Shown here piece by piece: positions 6,775-14,800 of a stretch of DNA of 17,547 nt. This DNA is from Coprothermobacterota bacterium. Lineage in GTDB: Bacteria; Caldisericota; JANLFM01. The stretch lies in NCBI GenBank assembly GCA_026389415.1, contig JAPLHX010000195.1, positions 1 to 17,547 of the forward strand, read 5' to 3'. The notes under the pieces are model-generated. The model did not search any database. It was not told where the DNA came from and saw only the letters and a program-made list of their open reading frames with translations. Each line of letters opens with the position of its first letter. Position 1 is the first letter of the stretch. The position numbers and the translations under genes were made by a program.

Positions 6775-7850
6775 ATGGACGGCCTCAGAAAATACGGCAC
6801 AAAACGAACGTTCGATCGAATGCCAGACCTCGCTAGAAATGACCCGCACGAAACGCAAGAGATTTTCGTCGTGGCAAAGCATGGCGCTACCCATTACCCT
6901 GATGATTTCCAACTGGAGATCAAGGACATCCCTGCCTCTTGGGCGGTACCCAAAGGACTCTCCATGAATTTCAAAGATCGACGCCTGCCTATGTTGAAAC
7001 GGGGGCAGCTCCGGCTGTTTTCCCGTAACCATCGGGATTTGACGGACCATTTTCCCGAACTCCACCGCTTACCCCGATCTCTGAAAAGAGACCGGGCCGT
7101 GCTCGATGGGGAAATCGTAGCGCTAGGCCAAGACGGTAAACCCAGTTTCCTGCGATTGCAAAAAAGGATTCACCCGGCTGACTCTATCCAAGTTCACCAA
7201 GCTCAAGCGTTAGCGCCGCTCGTATTCATCCTGTTCGATATTCTGTGGTGGCAGAGCCAAGACGCGTGACGATCTTGCCATTGGCGGCGCGAGGGAAACT
7301 CTTACAGGAAGGACTCAGGTGGGAAGCGCCATTCGTCCGCTCTCCAGTGACCCAAGGAACAGGGGGACAGCTGTATCATGCAGTCCTAGAACAAACGCTA
7401 GGGTGAATCGTGGCCAAGCGCAGTCAGAGTAGGTCGTTCGAGGGGCGGAGCAGGTAATGGCTTAAGATCAAGCGAATACGCGAAATAGACTGCATTGTCT
7501 GCGGTTTCACTTTTGGCGTGGCCAAGAGCAGATTGAGAGCGTTGATTCTGGGGCTCTATCACGGAAACCATCTCGTTCATATTGGTCAGTACATGCTGCC
7601 GCAGGCTGTCCTGTCGAGTGAGGAATGGGTAGATTTACGCATTCGTCTGGAGGGATTTGAGAGACTCTCTTCTCCTTTTGCTCTGAGTCCAAGCATTCCA
7701 GGAATTGTTCGCTGGGGTTCACCAGCCCTGGTATGTCGAATCCAATACCGAGGGTGGACCAGCGATAGAAAACTGCGGCAACCTGTGTTTAGGGAACTTC
7801 GGCATGATACGGCCACCCAAGAGTGCAGCACGGATCCAATTCTGCTATGA
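6775..7850 (+). pseudogene. ligD: Decayed ATP-dependent DNA ligase D (phosphoesterase plus ligase domains)
   Basis: Remnant of a LigD-type enzyme, which in intact form works with Ku in non-homologous end joining. The first frame (6775-7266) starts like the 3'-phosphoesterase domain (RKYGTKRTF, FVVAKH, SWAVPKGLS). Near 6985-6998 it jumps straight into the middle of the adenylation domain (RLFSRNHRDLTDHFPEL, VLDGEIVALG, FDILW). An estimated 130-170 codons are missing, including the KxDG catalytic lysine segment. The second catalytic His of the phosphoesterase motif is replaced by Pro. At about 7266 the match moves to another frame and continues to 7850 (LPLAARGKLL, IVAKR, WLKIK, the OB-fold, then RKLRQPVFRELRHD), interrupted by TGA at 7404 and TAA at 7455. 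One large deletion, one frameshift and two stops mean no function. The terminal TGA (7848-7850) lies in the rnpB -10 box. Confidence 0.9.
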
Positions 7851-7851
7851 T
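7843..7851 (+). promoter_or_regulatory. Extended -10 promoter of rnpB
   Basis: TGCTATGAT is an extended -10 element (TG, one base, TATGAT at 7846-7851). Transcription 6-7 nt later would start at about 7857, which agrees with the 5' end of the RNase P RNA predicted independently from helix P1 (7856). No good -35 box is present, as is common with extended -10 promoters. Confidence 0.65.
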
Positions 7852-7855
7852 CGCA

Positions 7856-8201
7856 GTGGAGCAGGCCGGGCGATCGCGGGTCCATTCCCGAGGAAAGTCC
7901 GAACTCCGCAGAGCAGGGTGCTGGGTAACACCCAGTGAGGGCGACCTCCAGGAAAGTGCCACAGAAAACACACAGCGGTTAGCCGCAATGGTGAAATGGC
8001 GAGGCAAGAGCTCACCGGCAGCCAGGTGACTGGCTGGCCAGGCAAACCCCACCCGGAGCAAGATCAAATAGGAAGGCTGGAAGTGGCTCGCTTCAATGCC
8101 TTCGGGTTGATCGCTTGAGGGAGCGGGAAACTGCTTCCCTAAGAGGAATGATCGCCACTTTCCATTGAAAGGACAGAATTCGGCTTATAGGCCTGCTCCA
8201 C
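7856..8201 (+). ncRNA. rnpB: RNase P RNA, type A
   Basis: The catalytic RNA of RNase P, which removes 5' leaders from precursor tRNAs. Ends are defined by helix P1: GTGGAGCAGGCC (7856-7867) pairs perfectly with GGCCTGCTCCAC (8190-8201). The universal core is present: GAGGAAAGTCCGAACTCC in the 5' P4 region (about 7890-7907), AGGAAAGTGCCACAGAAAA (about 7951-7969), the CCACCCGGAGCAAG block before L15 (about 8049-8062) and ACAGAATTCGGCTTAT at the 3' P4 strand (about 8173-8188). Length of about 346 nt and the L15-P17 layout fit type A. No clear terminator follows; the rpoB promoter begins 46 bp downstream. The loop normally carrying GGU for pairing with tRNA CCA reads ATAGGAAGG here. Confidence 0.96.
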
Positions 8202-8247
8202 TATCTCTTCTGCGATGTCCTGTTTTTGGTAGACGATAGAGCAGACT

Positions 8248-8276
8248 TTGACTTCCACCTTAAAAAGGAATAAAAT
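8248..8276 (+). promoter_or_regulatory. Promoter of rpoBC
   Basis: TTGACT (8248-8253), a 17-bp spacer and TAAAAT (8271-8276) are close to the sigma-70 consensus. Transcription would begin near 8283, giving a leader of about 52 nt before the rpoB ATG at 8335. The same TTG could be misread as an rpoB start codon. Confidence 0.78.
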
Positions 8277-8334
8277 TAAGGTCTATTTTTGCGTTTTATT
8301 GGACTGCAAACGGAAAGAGAGGCTCTGTAATTGG

Positions 8335-11300
8335 ATGACGCAGGTATCCAGGGAGAACCTAGCCATAAAAATACCATCTCTTTTTAATTTTGAAAAGCAC
8401 AAAACATCACTACCCATGCCTGACTTGTTAGAAATCCAGAAACAATCCTACGAAGTGTTTTTGCAAACAGGCTTGGAGGAGATTTTTCAGGAAATCTTCC
8501 CGATCAAGGACGCCCAAAACTACCATCTGGAATATAAGGGTTTCGAGATGGAACCACCAAAACTCACGATTCAGGAATGCAAGGACAAAGGTTTCAACTT
8601 CTCTGGTGTGCTAAAAATCAAAACCCAATTGTTGCTCAAGCAGACCGGTGAGGTGAAAGAAGGTGTAGTGGTGATCGGCGAGCTTCCACGCATGACCTCC
8701 ACCGGCAGTTTTATCATCAATGGTACAGAACGAGTGGTGGTCAGCCAGTTGATTCGTTCTCCTGGCGTCTATTATTCCAGAGTCAAGGAGAAATTAACCG
8801 GTTTTCGCGGCTATTCTTGCACCGTGATTCCGGATCGCGGCACCTGGTTAGAATTCGAATACGAGGAGAGTGGGCAGATTGCTGTAAAAATCGACAAACG
8901 TTCTAAGAAAATTCCCGTCACCCTCCTACTGAAAGCGCTTGGTTTCCCCTCCAATGACCAGCTTGTTTCTGTCTTGAGAGAACCCCAGGAGATTAGCGTT
9001 CCTGCTCACAGCGATTCGATCGAGATGCTGTTGGGGCGACCTCTGGCAAATGCTATTGCCGACTTGGCCACCGGGGAAGTCTTAGCCGAAAAAGGGCAGT
9101 CATTGTCGAAGGCACTACTGCAAAAAGTGAAGAAAGCGACCGTGGATACCATCGACCTGGTGGAAGAAGTCCTCGATCCAGATCTGCGGTTGACTCTGGA
9201 AAAAGACCCTTCCTCCACGCAGGAGGAAGCACAATTGGAGCTATACAAGCGTCTCCATCCGGGAGAACCCCCTACAAAGGAAAGCGCTAGAGCGTTGGTT
9301 CGCAACCTTTTCCTCGATCCCAAACGGAATGACTTGGGTCTGGTGGGACGGTACAAGTTCAATAAAAAGCTCTATTTGGAAGATAGCTCGGCCAAGCCCA
9401 CACTGGAGACTCGGACGATTACCAAAGAGGATGTGTTGCAGATCGTGCGCTACTTCCTCCGCCTGAAACGCAAACAAGCGGTAGTTGACGATATCGACCA
9501 CTTGGGCAATCGTCGTGTACGGACGGTGGGAGAATTGCTGCAGAACCAGTTGCGGATGGGTTTCGTCCGTATGGAACGCAACATTCGTGACCGGATGACT
9601 ACCGTGGATCCGGCGGAAGCCGATCCCAAAGCCCTGATCAATCCCCGACCGGTGGTGGCCGCGATCCGGGAATTCTTCGGTAGCAGCCAACTTTCCCAAT
9701 TCATGGACGAAACCAATCCTTTAGCTGCCCTTACCCACAAGCGCCGTCTTTCCTCTCTTGGGCCGGGCGGACTGAACCGGGAGCGGGCGGGGGTGGAAGT
9801 CCGCGATATCCATCACTCACATTACGGACGGGTTTGCCCGATTGAAACACCAGAGGGTCCTAACATCGGACTGATCAACTCGCTAACCACTTACTCCCGT
9901 GTCAACGAGTTCGGTTTTATCACAACCCCTTATCGAAAGATCATCGATGGCAAGGTGACGGACGAAATCGTCTACCTGACCGCAGATGAAGAGGAGAAAG
10001 ACGAACAACGACCCGCCGGTTATCGCATCGCAGAAGCCAACTCCCTCGACGAAAAAGGAAACTGGATCGAGCCGGAGATTCTAGTGCGTCACGGGGAGAA
10101 GTTTGAAACGGTACCTGCAAACCAAGTTGACCTGGTGGATATCTGTCCCCGGCAAGTATTCTCTATCTCTGCTTCTCTCATTCCATTTCTGGAACACGAC
10201 GACCCGATTCGTGCTTTGATGGGATGCAATATGCAGCGACAAGCTGTTCCCCTATTGAAGCCGGATCTGGCAATCGTGGGAACAGGCCTGGAGCGTGGGG
10301 TGGCTGTCGATTCCGGCGAGGTGACTTTGGCCGGTTCCGATGGAGAAGTCATTAGCTGCTCCAGCAATTTGATCGTTATAAAAACCAAAAAAGGACTGGA
10401 AAAATATACCCTGCTCAAGTTTGGTCGATCCAACCGCGCTACTTGCATCAATCAACGCCCGATCGTGCGCAAGGGAGACAAAGTCAAGAAGGGCCAACCG
10501 ATCGCCGATGGCGCTGCGACAGCCCGAGGCGAACTAGCCCTTGGCTCCAACGTCCTGGTGGCTTTCCTGCCATGGGCCGGCTACAACTACGAGGATGCCA
10601 TGGTCATCTCCGAGCGATTGGTACGGGATGATGTCTATACCTCAATCCACATCGAAGAGTACCAAGTCGAGGCGCGTGACACTAAACTAGGTCCAGAAGA
10701 GATTACGCGGGAAATCCCTAATGTATCCGAAGAAATGCTGCGCAACTTGGACGAAACGGGCACTGTTCGCATCGGAGCGGAAGTTCGAGCCGGTGACATC
10801 CTGGGTGGCAAGGTAACGCCAAAGGGCGAGACCGAGCTGTCACCAGAGGAACGCCTACTACGCGCCATTTTCGGTGAAAAGGCACGGGAAGTGCGTGACA
10901 CCTCTCTACGCGTACCCCACGGAGAAAAAGGCACGGTGATAGATGTCAAGGTTTTTTCCAAGGAGAACGGAGACGAGCTGCAGGCTGGTGTTTTAAAGAA
11001 AATCAAAGTGTACGTGGCTCAAAAAAGGAAAGTGATGGAAGGGGACAAAATGTCCGGCCGTCATGGCAACAAAGGTGTCATTTCCATCATCGTGCCCGAG
11101 GCGGACATGCCCTTTCTCCCCGATGGTACTCCACTCGATATCGTATTGAACCCCCTTGGAGTTCCGTCGCGGATGAACGTGGGTCAGATTCTGGAATTGC
11201 ATTTGGGTTATGCCGGCCGTGCGCTGGGATTGCGGTTTGAAACCCCTGTTTTCAGCGGCGCCGGAGAACCTCAGGTGAAAGCATACCTAAAGAAAGCCAA

Positions 11301-11835
11301 CCTACCCATGAATGGGAAGACGATCCTCTACGACGGTCGCACCGGCGAGCCATTCGATAACCCGGTTGCGGTGGGTGTGATGTACATGATGAAGTTAATC
11401 CACTTAGTAGAAGACAAGATCCACGCCCGTTCCATTGGTCCCTACTCCTTGGTGACCCAGCAACCCCTGGGTGGCAAAGCCCAGTTCGGTGGCCAACGTT
11501 TTGGTGAAATGGAAGTGTGGGCGCTGGAAGCGTACGGTGCCGCGTCCGTCCTGCAGGAAATGTTGACGGTGAAGTCAGACGACATCACCGGGCGAGTGAA
11601 AACCTACGAAGCCATCGTCAAGGGCAAGGATATGCTCTCCTATAGCCTGCCGGAATCCTTCAAGGTCTTAGTGAAGGAAATGCAGGGATTGGGGTTGGAT
11701 GTGAAACTGATCTCGGAGCAGGAGGGCGAGATTGACCTCAAGGAGAGCGAAGAGGATATCCGTCATAAAGCGGATGAATTGGATCTGATTTTTAAAGTGC
11801 AACCGGAGGAGGTCTCGGAGACAATTGAAGACTAG
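8335..11835 (+). CDS. rpoB: RNA polymerase beta subunit
   Basis: The beta subunit of the core RNA polymerase, 1166 residues, near the length of the compact Bacillus protein (about 1190), so no large lineage insertion. Early residues LPMPDLLEIQKQSYEVFLQ match the family N-terminus. The rifampicin region is at about 449-475 (GSSQLSQFMDETNPL, THKRRLSSLGPGGL). The positions equal to E. coli Q513, D516, H526 and S531 keep the sensitive residues (Q455, D458, H468, S473). The catalytic-centre lysines K905 and K913 lie in GDKMSGRHGNKG. The C-terminal GGKAQFGGQRFGEMEVWALE block is present. I chose the ATG at 8335. The frame is open back to a TTG at 8248, but that TTG is the promoter -35 box. The ribosome site (AAGAGAGG, 13 nt upstream) is weak, so the exact start is uncertain. 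Confidence 0.97.
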   Translation: MTQVSRENLAIKIPSLFNFEKHKTSLPMPDLLEIQKQSYEVFLQTGLEEIFQEIFPIKDAQNYHLEYKGFEMEPPKLTIQECKDKGFNFSGVLKIKTQLLLKQTGEVKEGVVVIGELPRMTSTGSFIINGTERVVVSQLIRSPGVYYSRVKEKLTGFRGYSCTVIPDRGTWLEFEYEESGQIAVKIDKRSKKIPVTLLLKALGFPSNDQLVSVLREPQEISVPAHSDSIEMLLGRPLANAIADLATGEVLAEKGQSLSKALLQKVKKATVDTIDLVEEVLDPDLRLTLEKDPSSTQEEAQLELYKRLHPGEPPTKESARALVRNLFLDPKRNDLGLVGRYKFNKKLYLEDSSAKPTLETRTITKEDVLQIVRYFLRLKRKQAVVDDIDHLGNRRVRTVGELLQNQLRMGFVRMERNIRDRMTTVDPAEADPKALINPRPVVAAIREFFGSSQLSQFMDETNPLAALTHKRRLSSLGPGGLNRERAGVEVRDIHHSHYGRVCPIETPEGPNIGLINSLTTYSRVNEFGFITTPYRKIIDGKVTDEIVYLTADEEEKDEQRPAGYRIAEANSLDEKGNWIEPEILVRHGEKFETVPANQVDLVDICPRQVFSISASLIPFLEHDDPIRALMGCNMQRQAVPLLKPDLAIVGTGLERGVAVDSGEVTLAGSDGEVISCSSNLIVIKTKKGLEKYTLLKFGRSNRATCINQRPIVRKGDKVKKGQPIADGAATARGELALGSNVLVAFLPWAGYNYEDAMVISERLVRDDVYTSIHIEEYQVEARDTKLGPEEITREIPNVSEEMLRNLDETGTVRIGAEVRAGDILGGKVTPKGETELSPEERLLRAIFGEKAREVRDTSLRVPHGEKGTVIDVKVFSKENGDELQAGVLKKIKVYVAQKRKVMEGDKMSGRHGNKGVISIIVPEADMPFLPDGTPLDIVLNPLGVPSRMNVGQILELHLGYAGRALGLRFETPVFSGAGEPQVKAYLKKANLPMNGKTILYDGRTGEPFDNPVAVGVMYMMKLIHLVEDKIHARSIGPYSLVTQQPLGGKAQFGGQRFGEMEVWALEAYGAASVLQEMLTVKSDDITGRVKTYEAIVKGKDMLSYSLPESFKVLVKEMQGLGLDVKLISEQEGEIDLKESEEDIRHKADELDLIFKVQPEEVSETIED

Positions 11836-14800
11836 AGAATTCGATGCCATGCAAGTTGGTCTGGCCTCCCCGGAAAGAATCCGCTTGTGGTCGCACGGTG
11901 AAGTCAAAAAGGCAGAAACGATCAACTATCGCACCTTAAAGCCCGAACCGGATGGATTATTCTGTGAGCGCATTTTCGGTCCGGAAAAGGATTATGAATG
12001 CCACTGTGGCCGTTACAAGCGGATCCGCTACAGAGGTGTGATTTGTGAGCGTTGCGGGGTTGAAGTCACCACTGCCCGCGTGCGACGGGAACGAATGGGA
12101 CACATCGAGCTGGCTGCTCCCGTGGCCCACGTTTGGTTCCTGCGTGGGATTCCTTCCCGGATTGCCATGCTGTTGGATATCCCCTTGCGCGCCTTGGAGA
12201 AGGTGGTCTATTTCGCTTCCTTCATCATCACGGACGCGGGTCATACCCCACTTGCCTATAAGCAAACTCTGACCCCAGAGGAGCACGCCGATTATAGAGA
12301 GAAGCACGGCCAGGCATTCAAGGCGATGATTGGTGCGGAGGCCGTGAAGGAATTACTCAACCAGCTGAATCTGGAAAAACTTGCACAAGAACTCAAGGAC
12401 GAAATCGGACGAGTGGCCGGCCAACGTCGCGTCAAAGCCGTAAAGCGGTTAGAAATCATCGAAGCGTTTCGCAAGTCCGGAAATCGTCCGGAATGGATGA
12501 TCACGGTAGCGCTGCCAGTGATTCCACCGGATCTGCGCCCCCTTGTTCCATTGGACGGGGGCCGATTTGCCACATCCGATCTCAACGACCTCTATCGCCG
12601 GGTGATCAATCGGAACAATCGATTGAAGAAATTAATGGAAGTGAACGCGCCCGACATCATTGTCCGCAACGAGAAACGGATGTTGCAAGAAGCAGTGGAT
12701 GCTTTGATTGACAATGGGCGCCGGGCTCGACCGATTGTCGGGGCTGGAAATCGTCCATTGCGTTCTCTTTCGGATATGCTGAAGGGAAAACAAGGACGAT
12801 TTCGTCAGAATCTGCTGGGCAAACGCGTGGACTACTCCGGTCGTTCTGTGATCGTGGTGGGTCCTAAGTTGCACATCGATCAATGCGGCCTTCCCAAAGA
12901 GATGGCCTTGGAGATGTTCAAACCTTTCGTGATGAAAAAAATCGTAGAACGGGGCTTCGTCCACAATATCAAGAGCGCCAAACGAATGATCGAACGGCAG
13001 CGACCGGAAGTTTGGGAATTGTTGGAGGAAGTGATCAAAGACCACCCCGTCTTGTTGAACCGTGCACCTACCCTCCACCGATTGGGGATTCAAGCTTTTA
13101 TGCCAATCCTGGTGGAAGGAAAGGCAATCCAAATTCACCCCCTTGTTTGTACAGCATTCAATGCCGACTTCGACGGAGACCAAATGGCGGTACATGTCCC
13201 GCTTTCACTTGCTGCCCAAGCCGAGGCCAGAGTATTGATGTTAGCTGCTTATAACCTTCTTTCCCCGGCTAATGGAAAACCGTTGGCTGCCCCACAACGG
13301 GATATCATCATCGGTTGTTACTATCTCACTCTGGAACGCAAGGGTGATCTGGGAGAAGGCAAATTCTTTTCTGATTCAGAGGAAGCAATTTACGCATACC
13401 AGAACAAAATAATCAGCTTGTTCGCTTTAATCAATGTCAGAATGAAGGGTGAGATGGTGGAGACCACCGTTGGCCGCTTGCTATTCAATCAAACGATCCA
13501 GCGCAGCCTTGGCGATGTCAGCGAACCGGTTCCCTTCTATAACAAGGAAATGCCACGGAAAGAATTGCAAACGATGGTGGGGGAGATCTACCGGCACTAT
13601 GGCGTGACGAAAACGGGAGCCTTGTTGGACGCGCTGAAGGAACTTGGGTTCACAGCATCCACCAACGCCGGGCTATCCGTTGGCATCGATGACTTCAAGG
13701 TCCCGCCGGAGAAGTACGAAATCCTCAGACAAGCGGAGGAACAAGTCGCCGGAGTGAAAGACCTGTACCAGCAGGGTTTGTATTCAGAAGATGAACGGTA
13801 TCTGCAGGTAGTCAACATCTGGTTGAAGGCCACCAATCAGATCGAAGAGAAGGTTCTGGCTCACCTCGAGCGTTTCGACCCCGTGCACATGATGGCCATG
13901 TCCGGTGCCCGCGGCGACCCCAAACAAGTCCGACAGATTGTGGGTATGCGCGGGCTGATGGCCGATCCTGCCGGAAAAATCATCGAATTTCCAATCAAGA
14001 GCAGCTTGCGCGATGGCCTCACCACGCTGGAATACTTCATTTCCACGCACGGAGCACGCAAGGGTTTGGCCGACACCGCGATCAAAACCGCAGATGCCGG
14101 CTATCTAACCCGTCGGTTGGTCGATGTTGCTCAGGAGATGGTCATCCGCGAGGAAGACTGCAGCTATGCCACCATTCGGCCGATAAAAAAAGGTCAATGG
14201 GTGGAGAAGACAGTCGGCACCCGGGCAATCGGCAAACAATTGGCGGAAAACGTGTTGGACCCAAAGACCACCAAAACCATCGCGAAACAAGGAGATTTAA
14301 TAGACAAGGATCTGGCCGATAAGATCGACGCCCTGCAAATCCTTCAGGTGACTGTGCGGAACAAGCTTGACTCCGTGGAAATCGGCGATATCAGCGAAGG
14401 CAAGAACGTGGTGGAACCGATGGAAGAACGGATCTTGGGGCGGACTGCAGTGGAGAACATCGTCAATCCAAAGAACAAGAAAATCATCGTCAACGCAGGA
14501 GAAGAGATTGACGAGGATGCCGTTGCCAAAATTTCGGCGGCTCGGGATAGCGGGGGAAATCGCCTGATTCCGTCGATACGCGTTCGCTCCGTATTGACCT
14601 GCCAGGCCCAGAATTCCGTTTGCGCCAAATGCTATGGCCGTGACTTGGCCATGAGAAGGCCGGTCGCAGTCGGGGAAGCCGTCGGGACGATCGCTGCCCA
14701 GTCTATCGGTGAGCCTGGCACTCAGCTTACGCTGCGGACCTTTCACACCGGTGGCATCGCGGAAGAGGACATCACAACAGGTCTTCCTCGCGTGGAAGAA

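Noticed and set aside
6705..6800. Longer start for the NlpC/P60 protein
   Set aside because: Those 32 codons run through the TTGACA promoter region and would bury the signal peptide.
7518..7850. A separate 110-codon gene
   Set aside because: Its translation is the C-terminal OB-fold end of LigD in the same frame as the preceding fragments; it has no ribosome site and belongs to the pseudogene.
7823..8067. Short open frames on both strands over 7823-8067
   Set aside because: They lie in the RNase P RNA gene and match nothing recognisable.
8248..8334. TTG at 8248 as the rpoB start
   Set aside because: The TTG is the first half of a TTGACT -35 box with a matching -10 box 17 bp on, and the extra residues are not RpoB-like.
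12632..13195. 187-codon open frame on the minus strand
   Set aside because: It lies antisense to the most conserved part of rpoC; a shadow of constrained codon use.
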